DNA of 64,000 nucleotides from Bifidobacterium sp. ESL0704 (GCF_029392075.1 NZ_CP113929.1:496001-560000); one strand, 5' to 3'. Shown: positions 43,335 through 53,243, counted from the first letter of the stretch. Made by a program: numbers and translations. The notes: generated from the letters alone by a model not told the origin.

Positions 43335-45833
43335 ATGAAGGGGGACAAAGACTGGTCGGTGAGGCTGCGGGCCATCGTCTCGTCGTTGATTCTCGCGGCG
43401 GTGGTCACGGCTTTGGTGGCTTTGATACTGGCGCCTTCCGGCGACGGTACCATGAGCTACCGGTCGCTCGATTACGACATGACGGTGCGCCCCAATGGCG
43501 ATCTGCGTGTGGTCGAGCACGTGGATGTGAAATTAGGCAAACGGCGTGACAGTGACGGTGACAAGGCCCCGTGGCATCAGCTCTTCCAGCGTTACAAACT
43601 CGATTCCAAGCAATTGAGCGCCATCACCGATGTGTCGGTGAAGGACGCCAGAACCGGCGAGGAATATGGGACCGGCGATTTGGCCGACGACTCCGATCTC
43701 AAATACATGCCTGATGACGGGTGGGACAGCGAATTCGCCCAGACTTGGTACGCGGTCAACGTCTCGTGCGGCTCCTCCGTGCGCTACAAGCCCGCCGGGG
43801 CCGCCGAGCCTAGCAAGAAAACGGATGGCGACCGTCCGATTGACAATGGCATGTTCGATGGTTCCTATGGAGGCGCGGGCATTTCCAAGCCGAATTCCAA
43901 TGATTCGAGTATTTCTGGGCAAGGTATAGACGGTTCGGGAGGTTCTGGCCAAACCGGTAATCTCAACAATCCCGCGAGATACATTCAGCCGACGGATTAC
44001 GGGATACGGTCACGTCAGCCGCTGGTCCATGCCGCTGCCGATACGCGCGACGACGATGGGACCTGCGCTACCGGCGAGTCAGGCGACACCATCGAGATCG
44101 GCTGGAACATCCCGGCGACTTATACCGCCAAAAGCATGAAATTCGACATCGCCATGACGTTCAAGGATGTGGTGACGCGCTACGACGATGTGGCCTACGT
44201 CAAGTGGGAGCCGGTGGGTGACGACAACAGCGTGCCGATTGACAACCTGCATGCGCGGGTCACGCTGCCCAAGGGCCGGGCCAAGTCCGACGATTCCAAG
44301 TCCGGCAAGGTGGACATATCGTCGGTAAACCTGCCTCAGCAGTGGCTGCATTTTGCAGGCAACGGCGATATATCGGCTCACGGTCGCACCATCGAGTTCA
44401 ACGCTCGGCACGTCGGGGCCCGCCGGCACGTCGATCTGGTGTCGATATCGCCAGCTTCGTCGATGGGCAAGGTGCGGCACACGCAATCCGGCGATCATGC
44501 GCAGGTGGTCGTAAGCCACGAGAAGACCGAACGATTGAAGGCGGCGGTGGTCAGTGCCGCCAATCTTATCTGGCTGGTGGTCTCCGTTGTGGTGGCGCTG
44601 ATTGCGCTGGGCTATCTTATAGGTAAATTCATTCGCATCGCACCCAAGACATCCTACCGGGGTGAGGTGGATTATTACCGTGACATTCCGGAAGTCACGC
44701 CGGTGGCCGCCGCCCATCTGATGGATATTCTGGAGGGTTCGCCGTCTTCCATGTTCGGCAGCCGCGTCGTCGGTACGAAGTACGTCCGGCGACTGGCTTC
44801 CCGTCAGATGGCGGCCGCAATGCTTTCCCTGACGCGCAAGAAACTCATCGCCATCTACCCGGGCAAGGCCGAGTGGTACGAAGGGCTCGACCTTGCACAA
44901 GCCGACTCCGCCCAGGTCGCCGAGCGGGTGCGGGACAACGCTTCGTCGCTCGGTGCCAAGACCAACACCATCGTGATTTTGCCGCTGTCCTATCAGATTA
45001 ACGACGATACCTTGCCTGATTCCCAGCGTCACGACAAACTGGATCTGACTTTTTCTGAACAAGCGCTGCTCAAGCTGCTCAAATCCTTCGCCGATCATAT
45101 CGATTCGCACGTCTTCGATCTGAAGCAACTGCGCAAAAAGAGTCGTAAGTGGACTGCAGGTGGCGATCTCTACCAGGCATTCAGAACCGAGGCGGACGAG
45201 GAATTCAAGCACTTCACGCTTGCACATTCGCAGGGCGAGACGATATTCAAGGTTTGCGCGCTGCTCGTGGTGGCCGCGCTGATTGCGGGCCTTTACCTTT
45301 GGCATCTCTACCGGGTGGGCCTGCCCGACTTGGCGCTCATTGCTGCGTCGGCGGCAACGTTCATCGCCATCCTGTTCCTGTCGCTGATGCCCAATGAAAC
45401 GTTGAGTGCTGACGGGCACAAGGCGGCGGGACGGGTGCTTGGGCTGCGCCAATACATGGAGGATTTCAGCGACTTCTCCTCTCGCGGCCCGCAGGACTTG
45501 GCGCTCTGGGATCAATATCTGATCTACGCCACCGCGCTGGGCATCAGCGGAGAACTGGTGCGCAAGATGGCCGAGGCGCAGCCGGCGCTCGCCGATGCGG
45601 CCTGGCTCGACGAGAACGCACAGGGCTCGCTGCTCTACTGGACGTATTGCGGTTCGGCATGGACCGGCGTCTCGCCCTCCGCCGCTTCGGGCCTTGGTTT
45701 CAGCGGCGGTTTCGCCGATCTCGGCGCGCAGCTGAGCTCCGGTTTCAGCAGCCTGGGCGCGTCGCTCGGCGGCGGTGGCGGCTTCGGCGGTTCCGGTGGC
45801 GGTGCCGGCGGCGGCAGCTTCGGTGGGCGGTAG
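43335..45833 (+). CDS. DUF2207 membrane protein, paralogue 2
   Basis: 832 residues with the same architecture as the preceding gene, 40 bases after it. N-terminal segment at about 14–34; outer domain with SYRSLDYDMTVRPNGDLRV; core IEIGWNIPATYTAKSMKFDIAM, then VVTRYDDVAYVKWEP; second segment about 406–430; YYRDIPEVTPVAAAHLMD; KKLIAIYPGKAEWYEG; two further segments; C-terminal DFSDFS and LWDQYLIYATALGISGE; Gly-rich tail from about 812 ending GGGSFGGR. The outer linker is Ser/Gly/Asn-rich where paralogue 1 is Gln-rich. It is part of the tight run of four. Confidence 0.85.
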   Translation: MKGDKDWSVRLRAIVSSLILAAVVTALVALILAPSGDGTMSYRSLDYDMTVRPNGDLRVVEHVDVKLGKRRDSDGDKAPWHQLFQRYKLDSKQLSAITDVSVKDARTGEEYGTGDLADDSDLKYMPDDGWDSEFAQTWYAVNVSCGSSVRYKPAGAAEPSKKTDGDRPIDNGMFDGSYGGAGISKPNSNDSSISGQGIDGSGGSGQTGNLNNPARYIQPTDYGIRSRQPLVHAAADTRDDDGTCATGESGDTIEIGWNIPATYTAKSMKFDIAMTFKDVVTRYDDVAYVKWEPVGDDNSVPIDNLHARVTLPKGRAKSDDSKSGKVDISSVNLPQQWLHFAGNGDISAHGRTIEFNARHVGARRHVDLVSISPASSMGKVRHTQSGDHAQVVVSHEKTERLKAAVVSAANLIWLVVSVVVALIALGYLIGKFIRIAPKTSYRGEVDYYRDIPEVTPVAAAHLMDILEGSPSSMFGSRVVGTKYVRRLASRQMAAAMLSLTRKKLIAIYPGKAEWYEGLDLAQADSAQVAERVRDNASSLGAKTNTIVILPLSYQINDDTLPDSQRHDKLDLTFSEQALLKLLKSFADHIDSHVFDLKQLRKKSRKWTAGGDLYQAFRTEADEEFKHFTLAHSQGETIFKVCALLVVAALIAGLYLWHLYRVGLPDLALIAASAATFIAILFLSLMPNETLSADGHKAAGRVLGLRQYMEDFSDFSSRGPQDLALWDQYLIYATALGISGELVRKMAEAQPALADAAWLDENAQGSLLYWTYCGSAWTGVSPSAASGLGFSGGFADLGAQLSSGFSSLGASLGGGGGFGGSGGGAGGGSFGGR

Positions 45834-45879
45834 GAAGCAATATTGAAGGAATCGAATTGAGAGAAAAGAGCCAAGACAT

Positions 45880-48384
45880 ATGAGCGGGAAAAGCCTGAAT
45901 CTCAAGCGAATTGCCAAAGTATTGCTTGCAGCATTGATATTGACGGCGATGATCGGCCTCGGAGTGGTGGCATGCGGTTCGCGCGTTCGGCCCTATAATC
46001 CTTACGAGTCAGATTTGAAAAAAATGAATGCCGACCTGGTCTATAACTCGCTCGAAGACGACGTGAAGGTGCTGCCAAACGGAGACTTGCACCTTACTGA
46101 GCACATCGATATGGAGCTTCAGACACGTGAAGACAAGGATGGTAAGGCCAAGCCGTGGCGTCAGCTCTACCAACGTTATACGCTCAACCGCACCGATAAG
46201 GCGAAGGGTCCTTTAAGCGACATCGTCGACGTGTCCGTGAAAAACACAAGTAACGGGCAGGAGTATGCGCACGGCACCAGCGGCGACATCACCGATCCCA
46301 ATTGGGATACGAACTATGCCAATCAGTGGTACGCCGAAGACGTGGGCGGCAAGAACGGCACCGGGCACACGCCTTACCTTCCGGCCACAATGAAGGCTGA
46401 CCAGTATGATCAATCGTCTGGCGCGGCTGGGTCTTCGGCCGCAACGACGGGTGCTCAGCCTGGTGCGGCAACGAACGTGCAGGCAGGCGGCGACGATACC
46501 ATCGAAATTGGCTGGAATATACCATCTACCGATTACGCAAGTTCGCTGAAATTCGATGTTGATATGACGTTCAAGGACGCGGTGCAGGTCTACGACGACG
46601 TGGCTTATCTTAAGTGGGAACCTATGGGCGATACCAACGGAACGCCGGTATACGATTTCAACGCCACTCTCGCCTTTCCCGATGGAGTCAAGCAAAACGA
46701 CACCAATGAATGGATGCATTACGTTGGTAGAGGTTCGGTATATCCGAATCCCGACGGCACTCTTTCGGCGCATGCCTTTGAGGTTGTGCCGGGCAGACAT
46801 GTCGATTTGGTGACGATGTTCCCGTCTTCGGTCATGGGCCAGGTGCGGCACCGTATCGCAGGCAAACACAAGCAAAAGGTGATCGATCAGGAGCGTGACG
46901 AGCAAAAGTCTTCGAACCCCAACCTTCAACGGCCCGCCCGTCGGCATTGGAATATCTATCTGCCGTTCGTCATCTTGGAACTCGTCGCGATGGCTATCGG
47001 CGCGGTGTTCGTGGCGTATACCAACCGCAAGGGTAGCTACCGCGGGCCAGTCGAGTATTATCGTGATATTCCGAAAATCAGCGCGAGCGCGGCTGCTCAA
47101 TTCCTTGACGAGATGCAAGGGGCTCAAGGTGATTCGAAGCTCGACTCGCGTCAGCTTGCCGCCGCCATGCTCTCGTTGCAAAGCAAAAAGGCCGTCGGCA
47201 TCTATCCAGGCGAATCCCAGTGGTACGCCGGAATCGACTGGGCACACGTCACTGACAAAGAAATCGGCGATTGCATGAAACGTGGCGCAGCCGGTGAATT
47301 CGACGGGCAATCGTCTGGCGCGGCCGCCAAGCCTTACGGCCGGCACAGCAATGCCCCGAGTGTCAAAGAACCGTTGTATGAAAGAATCGGCAAGGAAAAG
47401 GGCGGTTTGGTCGACACCGTCGCAAAGACCACTGGTTTTGGCGGACGCAAGACGACTACCATCGTGTTGTTGACAAAGGTTCCGAAAGCCACCAAAGGTG
47501 CTCAACTTCCAGAAGATCCGATTGTGAGCACGCTCACCGGGCCGGAGATTGCGCTGATGGAGCTCTTGCAGGCGATGGGTGAACGGCTCGGTTCCGACGT
47601 CTTCGATTTCAAGGATGTCCACGACAGGCTCTCGAATTGGTCGGAAGGCGCCAGCCGCGAGTCGAACTTCGTGCTCAAGGTGGAGGCCGAATACCATGCC
47701 ATGAAGCTGACCAAGGCATCGACGGTGTATACGGTATTTGAGGGCATCCTGCTGGTGGCCGGTGTGCTTGGCTTTGGCTACCTCTACATGATGTTTATGA
47801 GCAATCCTCTTACTGCGGCCAAACTGTTTGGAGCAGAAGCGCTGTATCTGCACGGCGATATTGCCAGGATGCTCAAGATCTTCCTGCCCGTGGTGTTCAT
47901 GTTGATTGTCGAAATATCACTGTTGCAGAAAGTCATGCTCAGCAAGAAAGGCAATCTGCTCGCCGGCCAGTTGTTGGGGTTGCGTAAATATCTCCTTGAT
48001 TTCGGTGATTTCAAGGAGAGCGAGCCACAGGACCTGGCGCTTTGGGATCAATACCTTATCTACGCCACTGCTTTTGGCATCAGCGACAAACTGGCCAAGG
48101 GCATGACCAAAGTCTGGCCACAGATGACCGATGACAATTGGCTTGATACCAACGCTTCAGGCAGTCTGCTTTACTGGCCGCTCTACTCTGCGAGCCACGA
48201 CGTGCAGGGCTATTCGTCTGCAAACTTCGACCTCGGCAATTTTGCCGACCTTGGCGGCCAGTTAAGTTCTGGCTTTGCCAGTATGAGTAGTTTCAGCGGA
48301 GGGGGCGGCTTCGGTGGTGGAGGCGGTGGTAGCTTCGGTGGTTCCGGAGGTGGCTCGGGCGGCGGCAGCTTCGGTGGAAGGTGA
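45880..48384 (+). CDS. DUF2207 membrane protein, paralogue 3 (possible lipoprotein)
   Basis: 834 residues, 46 bases after paralogue 2. It starts KSLNLKRIAKVLLAALILTAMIGLGVVACGS: VVAC at Cys32 fits a lipobox, so this paralogue may be cut and lipid-anchored, unlike its sisters. Outer domain with VYNSLEDDVKVLPNGDLHL and IEIGWNIPSTDYASSLKFDVDMTFKDAVQVYDDVAYLKWEP; inner part with YYRDIPKISASAAAQFLDEM, KKAVGIYPGESQWYAG; later segments and LWDQYLIYATAFGISDK. The Gly tail ends GGGSFGGR. Its stop overlaps the start of paralogue 4. Confidence 0.84.
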   Translation: MSGKSLNLKRIAKVLLAALILTAMIGLGVVACGSRVRPYNPYESDLKKMNADLVYNSLEDDVKVLPNGDLHLTEHIDMELQTREDKDGKAKPWRQLYQRYTLNRTDKAKGPLSDIVDVSVKNTSNGQEYAHGTSGDITDPNWDTNYANQWYAEDVGGKNGTGHTPYLPATMKADQYDQSSGAAGSSAATTGAQPGAATNVQAGGDDTIEIGWNIPSTDYASSLKFDVDMTFKDAVQVYDDVAYLKWEPMGDTNGTPVYDFNATLAFPDGVKQNDTNEWMHYVGRGSVYPNPDGTLSAHAFEVVPGRHVDLVTMFPSSVMGQVRHRIAGKHKQKVIDQERDEQKSSNPNLQRPARRHWNIYLPFVILELVAMAIGAVFVAYTNRKGSYRGPVEYYRDIPKISASAAAQFLDEMQGAQGDSKLDSRQLAAAMLSLQSKKAVGIYPGESQWYAGIDWAHVTDKEIGDCMKRGAAGEFDGQSSGAAAKPYGRHSNAPSVKEPLYERIGKEKGGLVDTVAKTTGFGGRKTTTIVLLTKVPKATKGAQLPEDPIVSTLTGPEIALMELLQAMGERLGSDVFDFKDVHDRLSNWSEGASRESNFVLKVEAEYHAMKLTKASTVYTVFEGILLVAGVLGFGYLYMMFMSNPLTAAKLFGAEALYLHGDIARMLKIFLPVVFMLIVEISLLQKVMLSKKGNLLAGQLLGLRKYLLDFGDFKESEPQDLALWDQYLIYATAFGISDKLAKGMTKVWPQMTDDNWLDTNASGSLLYWPLYSASHDVQGYSSANFDLGNFADLGGQLSSGFASMSSFSGGGGFGGGGGGSFGGSGGGSGGGSFGGR

Positions 48385-50918
48385 TGGCTGTGGGTCATAG
48401 TCTCAATCTCAGACGCATTATTCGGCAGATTCCCTTCTGCCTGGTTTGCACGCTGGTGGTCGCGCTGTGCATGATCATTCCGTATTCCGACAGCGTGGCC
48501 GACGCTGAAAGTAAGGCGGAGGAGTCCTTCCACAAGACCACATGGGTGGAGAAGAACCCCGGCTGCGCTGCCCGTCCCGACAGCTCGTTCGGCAACAGCG
48601 CAATGGTGATCGACCAATCGTACGATTTCGACGCCAAGCCCAGGATTTCCTATAATTCCGTGGATTATGACATGGCGGTGCAACCCAATGGCGACGTGCG
48701 CTTGAATGAGCATTTCGATGTGAAGCTCGCCGGGCAGTGGGCCAATAATCGGGAACTTGAGTGGGATGATCTCCTCACGCGGATCGATCTGACTGACGAG
48801 CCGATGTTCTATCGGTTCCCCGGGGCTCAACTGGGCGCGGTGACCGACGTGAGCGTCCGCGATGCCGCAACCGGACAGGTCTATCGCCACGTGCCGCAGG
48901 ATTGGCAATACTATGGGTCCTCCGGCACAATCAGGTTCCAGCCCGGTATGTGGACGGCGGATACCATGGTGGGCAAAGACGTCAAGGATTATGCCCCCGC
49001 CACGAGTTCCGGCGCTGCCCCGTTGACGGCAACGGATGCAAAGAACGCGCGGAAGATGGATATGGTCACCTTGACTTGGGCGATCCCACCGGTGAAATCG
49101 GCCGAAAGCGTCAAATACGACGTTTCCATGACGCTGAAGGATGTCGTCACCCGTTGCGGTAACCATGCGTACTTCCGCTACGACACGTATGGCAACACGG
49201 ATACCGGCCCGGCTAGGCACATGCACATGCGGCTGACGCTTCCCAAAGGTACCAAGGGCACGCCGAAAGGCTTTGTGGGCTTTCCCGGGCGGAAATCGGT
49301 GAAACGCCGCGGTGCGCGACAGTTCGATTTTGATGCGTATGACGTCTCCGCGGCTTCGTCGACGGAATTCGCTGCCATATTCGACGCTTCCGGTATGGGG
49401 CAGGTCGCGCACGACGCCGTATGGGATGGGACCAAAGGCAAATTCCGGGACAAGGGCAGTGCCGAAGACACGGATCGGAATGACGTTTCCGAGACCGATG
49501 ACGATAATGAGGACGAAGCCGATGCCGGGAAGGCAGACCAGGATTCGGTTTCCGATTGGCATTCACAGGCATTTGCGTTTGTGGCGGTATTGCTGGCGTT
49601 CCTCGTCTTTGGCGGCATCATGATTGTTATCACCAACCGACGGACCAGTGTCCGTGGTGACATTCCCTATTGCCAGGACATCCCGTCAATGAGTCCGGCC
49701 TGCGCCGCGCGGTTTATCGACGAAGTCCAGCCGCCAGGCTCCTCGATGGTCGTCGCTTCGAGCCGTGAAACGCGGGCAATGCTCTCCACCCTGCTGTCGT
49801 TGGCCGACAAGAAAGTGGTTGCGCTCTACCAGGGTGCGGCTTCGTGGTACGACGGCATCGATCTGCAGACCGCCGACGTCGAGCGGATACAGGCCTGTGC
49901 CGACGCGGGCCGGAAGAGTGAAGACCGGCAAAGCCGTGAAGACGGGAACGACCACGGCCCGTCCCCGCACGGGATCGCGCCGACGAGCCGTGTTGGTATA
50001 TGGCTCAGCCATCTGCTGTGGCGCACCGCTCTCGGCAGGTATATTCGCCGGCATCCGCGTCTGGCCGTCATCTTCGGCGGCATCGCCAAGCCCGCAGACG
50101 GCCGGACGGTCACGGTACGGCTTTTGGCGGCGGCGCAAGGTTCGCAACATACGAAGGACGGACAGAGCTCACCGGCGTCGCGGAGTATGCAAGGCTCGCA
50201 GGGCGGGCAGGATTCGCAAAACGACGGCGAAGCTTCTGCTGCCGACCAGCGGCTGTGCGTATCCGAACGGGCGCTGCTCAACTATCTGCAGGCGTTCGTC
50301 GCGTGGCAAGGCTCGCCTACTTTCGACTTGAACCAGTTGCGCAACTCCACCCAAAGCTGGAACCGGGCGGTGGCCAGTGGTCCGCGGCACGATCAGCATA
50401 ATACCGATTCAGCCGAGACCGAGACAATCAATCGGTTCAATGAAGCCCAACAGGTGTGGGACGAAGGCCCGGAGCTCCAATCGGATTTCATGGATGCGGC
50501 CAATAAGGAATATATGGCGTTGAAGCTGACCCAGTTCTCACGTGTCGCCGTGGGGGTGCTGGTGGCAATCGGCTGTTTCGTAGGTCTCGGCTACTGTATT
50601 CTGCTGCAAATCTGGGATATGGGGCATCAGAAGGTCGCGCTCGCGCTGGGATTGCCTGCGGTGTTTCTGGCGTTCATGGTGGTGACGCTGATGCGCTATG
50701 TCGAGCTGAGCCCAAATGGTCGGTTTGCCGCGATCCGGTTGGTAGGATTCATGGAATACATGAACGACTTCAGTGACTTTTCGGCGCGAGGTGTTGAGGA
50801 TCTCTCGATGTGGGGCCAGTACCTGATCTATACCGCTGCGTTGGGAGTGGACAACAAGATTCTGCGTCAGCTGGCGTTCCGTGTGCCGGACAATGCGTTC
50901 ATGAATGATTGGCAATGA
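48384..50918 (+). CDS. DUF2207 membrane protein, paralogue 4 (no Gly tail)
   Basis: 844 residues. ATG 48384 overlaps the previous stop (TGATG), with GGAAGG upstream, so translation is coupled. N-terminal segment about 14–33; outer domain with SYNSVDYDMAVQPNGDVRL and a diverged core (LTWAIPPVKSAESVKYDVSMTLKDVV); acidic stretch before the second segment (about 395–417); YCQDIPSMSPACAARFIDE; a long variable insert with GIWLSHLLWRTALGRYIRR shared with the distant fifth paralogue; two more segments; DFSDFSARGVEDLSMWGQYLIYTAALGVDNK. It ends without the Gly-rich tail. This is the most diverged of the four. Confidence 0.82.
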   Translation: MAVGHSLNLRRIIRQIPFCLVCTLVVALCMIIPYSDSVADAESKAEESFHKTTWVEKNPGCAARPDSSFGNSAMVIDQSYDFDAKPRISYNSVDYDMAVQPNGDVRLNEHFDVKLAGQWANNRELEWDDLLTRIDLTDEPMFYRFPGAQLGAVTDVSVRDAATGQVYRHVPQDWQYYGSSGTIRFQPGMWTADTMVGKDVKDYAPATSSGAAPLTATDAKNARKMDMVTLTWAIPPVKSAESVKYDVSMTLKDVVTRCGNHAYFRYDTYGNTDTGPARHMHMRLTLPKGTKGTPKGFVGFPGRKSVKRRGARQFDFDAYDVSAASSTEFAAIFDASGMGQVAHDAVWDGTKGKFRDKGSAEDTDRNDVSETDDDNEDEADAGKADQDSVSDWHSQAFAFVAVLLAFLVFGGIMIVITNRRTSVRGDIPYCQDIPSMSPACAARFIDEVQPPGSSMVVASSRETRAMLSTLLSLADKKVVALYQGAASWYDGIDLQTADVERIQACADAGRKSEDRQSREDGNDHGPSPHGIAPTSRVGIWLSHLLWRTALGRYIRRHPRLAVIFGGIAKPADGRTVTVRLLAAAQGSQHTKDGQSSPASRSMQGSQGGQDSQNDGEASAADQRLCVSERALLNYLQAFVAWQGSPTFDLNQLRNSTQSWNRAVASGPRHDQHNTDSAETETINRFNEAQQVWDEGPELQSDFMDAANKEYMALKLTQFSRVAVGVLVAIGCFVGLGYCILLQIWDMGHQKVALALGLPAVFLAFMVVTLMRYVELSPNGRFAAIRLVGFMEYMNDFSDFSARGVEDLSMWGQYLIYTAALGVDNKILRQLAFRVPDNAFMNDWQ

Positions 50919-51011
50919 TGCGGATTACGGCTGGTACGTGCGGACGGGAACACGTTCAAATGTGCGGATTGTGGCTGGCCGCCGGCTCGTCGGTGTGCGC
51001 GATGCTGTCGA

Positions 51012-51305
51012 TGCGATGAAAATCACGGAAATGGGCCCGAAATGCTGATTTTCATCGCAAGTTCAACTGAACATGCGAGCGAAATCAGCAAAACGTGCCG
51101 ATAATGCTGATTTTCATCGCATCTTTGGCTGGGTTTCGAGCAAAATCACGAAATGGTCGCGAAAGTCTGCTTTCTGACGCATGTGTAGTTGGGGTTGCGT
51201 TGAAAAGCAGATAATGCGGGCCAAGAATCTGCTTTTCAACGCATGTACGGTGGAAAGTGCGTTGAAAAGCAGATAATGCGGGTCAAAAGTCTGCTTTTCA
51301 ACGCA
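51012..51305. repeat. Five palindromic units at 61–62 bp spacing
   Basis: Units begin at about 51013, 51075, 51136, 51197 and 51259. Units 1–2 use arms TGCGATGAAAATCA/TGATTTTCATCGCA; unit 3 is degenerate; units 4–5 use TGCGTTGAAAAGCAGA/TCTGCTTTTCAACGCA, perfect over 16 bp with 16-base loops and a 14-base spacer. This fills the gap between convergent paralogue 4 and the ABC ATPase. Confidence 0.9.
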
Positions 51306-51320
51306 ATGAATCGGCTCGAC

Positions 51321-53243
51321 CTACCTGTTGGCGTCGTCGAGGGTGAGCTGGTCGTCGTCGGCATCGTAGTCGAAAAGTTCGCCGTAACGCCCCCAGGTCA
51401 CCGCGATATCGAACTGCTGTTGCGCTTCCTCGTCGGTGTGTTGGCTGCGCAACAGGTCGAGGATGAGCTCGCCGCGCAGGCCCTTGTCGGGGTGGTTTCT
51501 GAGCGCCCGGTCGATGGTGCGTACCAGCGGCGCATGGTCCATGATCAGCTGGGCGAAGAGCTTCTTGGCCTCGAGTACGTCGGCATGGCACCAACGATCA
51601 CCGTCGCGGGTGACAGTGCAATGGCCGCGGCTGACGGTCAGCAGGCCGAGCATCGTGCCAGCGTCGATGAGCGGGAAGAGGTCATCCACCTCGAAGGAGA
51701 GGTCGGCCGCGAGATCCGCCAAATCCACGCCGCCCTCGTAGTTCGAGACCACGTCGAGCAGGCCGGCAAGACCGCCGGGGGTGGCATTGGGCAGCAGCTC
51801 GGTTCGTGCGTTGGCCTCTTTTGCCTTGACGACATTTTCGTGAGCTGTCAGTTTTGCGTTGGCTTTCGCTTGCGCGTTGTCGGCATCATTGGAATCGTCG
51901 TGTCGGTTACGGTCTGTGCGGCTGTCGCTGCTCATGCTCCCGCTGTCGTCGGTGCCATTGGCATTGGCATTGCCGTTCTCGCCGTTGCCGCTGCCGGTAT
52001 CATGCTGCGATAGGCCTCCGGCGTGGTCGTGCTTGTTGGCCTGTCCGTGTGAGCCGTCTACGTCCGGTGCCGGCGCGATGGTGTCATAACCGTTGGTAGC
52101 GTTGTCGCCGTCGCGTTTTGTCGTGGTGCTATGGCGGCCCAGTGCGCTGGTCTGGACGTCTGTATCGTTCGCACCTCCGGTTTGGGCGGTGCCGTCGCCT
52201 TGTGTGAGGTTGTCTGAACGTTTTGCTTCTTGTGAACCTTTGACATGGCCGGAATCGGTGGTGTCGTAGCCGTAGCCGTCTGACGAGGATTTCTCCGTGG
52301 TACCAGATTTGACCGCCGTACCCGCCTCAGCGTTTTCGGCGTTTGCAGTCGACATATTGCCGTGGCTGCTTTGCGATTCCTGGCCGGTCAGGATGGTGTA
52401 GAGTTTGTCGACCATCGCCTCGAACTCGGGGGTGTGCTTGTCGCGCGGACGCGGCAGATCGACCGGGACCTGCGCGATCAGGTGGCCCGGATGCGAACCC
52501 AGCACCACCACACGGTCGGCCATCTGCACCGCCTCCTCGATGTTGTGCGTGACAATCAAAATGGACTTGATGCCGCTTTGGTTGTTGTTCCAAAGCTTCA
52601 GCACTTCCTGACGCAGGTTTTCGGCGGTGAGCACGTCCAGCGCACTGAACGGTTCGTCCATGAAGAGGGCATCCGGACGCAGTACGAGCGCACGGGCGAT
52701 GCCGATGCGCTGTTTCATGCCGCCCGAAAGTTCCTTCGGATAAGCAGATTCGAAGCCGTCAAGGCCGATGGCGTCGATGGCGGCCAGCGCACGCTTATGG
52801 CGTTCTTCGCGCGGCACCCCGCGCGCCTCGAGTCCGAGTTCGACGTTGGCCTGCACTGTCAGCCACGGCATGAGCGCGAAGGTCTGGAAGACGAGTGCGA
52901 CCCCGGGATTTGGCCCGTCAAGCGCCTTGCCACGGTAGGAGACCTGCCCGCTGGTCGGCCGGATGAGTCCGGCCAGAATGCGCAGGAAGGTCGATTTGCC
53001 GGCGCCGCTGCGTCCGAGGATGGCGACGATTTCGCCTTCGTGCAGGTTGAAGGAGATGTCGTCGAGGACGGTGGTCTCGCCTCCTTTTTCGGAGGTGAAG
53101 CTTTGGTTGATATGGCTGGCCTCGATGACGGTGTGGGTGCCGTTGGCGTCGAGGTCGGCGTATTGCGGATTGTGGCGTCCGCGGGTGGCGGTGCCGGTTT
53201 GCGTGCCGCTGGCGACGGTCTTATAGAGTTTGTTGAAGTTCAT
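51321..53243 (-). CDS. NitT/TauT-type ABC transporter ATP-binding protein with C-terminal AAA-associated domain
   Basis: 640-residue ATPase. Residues about 35–270 are a nitrate/sulfonate/taurine-type ABC domain: Walker A GRSGAGKST (about 76–84), LVFQTFALMPWLT, signature LSGGMKQRIGIARAL, Walker B ALFMDEPFSALD, switch His in VTHNIEEAV. Residues about 285–480 are a low-complexity Ser/Asn/Asp/Gly linker, very long for this family. The C-terminal 150 residues (GGLAGLLDVVSNYEGGVDLADLAADLSFEVDDLFPLIDA...) match the AAA-associated domain seen in this transporter group. The substrate cannot be told. The permease gene lies 213 bases upstream on the same strand. Confidence 0.85.
   Translation of the reverse strand: MNFNKLYKTVASGTQTGTATRGRHNPQYADLDANGTHTVIEASHINQSFTSEKGGETTVLDDISFNLHEGEIVAILGRSGAGKSTFLRILAGLIRPTSGQVSYRGKALDGPNPGVALVFQTFALMPWLTVQANVELGLEARGVPREERHKRALAAIDAIGLDGFESAYPKELSGGMKQRIGIARALVLRPDALFMDEPFSALDVLTAENLRQEVLKLWNNNQSGIKSILIVTHNIEEAVQMADRVVVLGSHPGHLIAQVPVDLPRPRDKHTPEFEAMVDKLYTILTGQESQSSHGNMSTANAENAEAGTAVKSGTTEKSSSDGYGYDTTDSGHVKGSQEAKRSDNLTQGDGTAQTGGANDTDVQTSALGRHSTTTKRDGDNATNGYDTIAPAPDVDGSHGQANKHDHAGGLSQHDTGSGNGENGNANANGTDDSGSMSSDSRTDRNRHDDSNDADNAQAKANAKLTAHENVVKAKEANARTELLPNATPGGLAGLLDVVSNYEGGVDLADLAADLSFEVDDLFPLIDAGTMLGLLTVSRGHCTVTRDGDRWCHADVLEAKKLFAQLIMDHAPLVRTIDRALRNHPDKGLRGELILDLLRSQHTDEEAQQQFDIAVTWGRYGELFDYDADDDQLTLDDANR

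Noticed and set aside
41423..43453. 676-codon minus-strand frame across DUF2207 paralogue 1
   Set aside because: Shadow created by GC-rich codon bias; low-complexity His/Arg/Ala protein with no family motifs.
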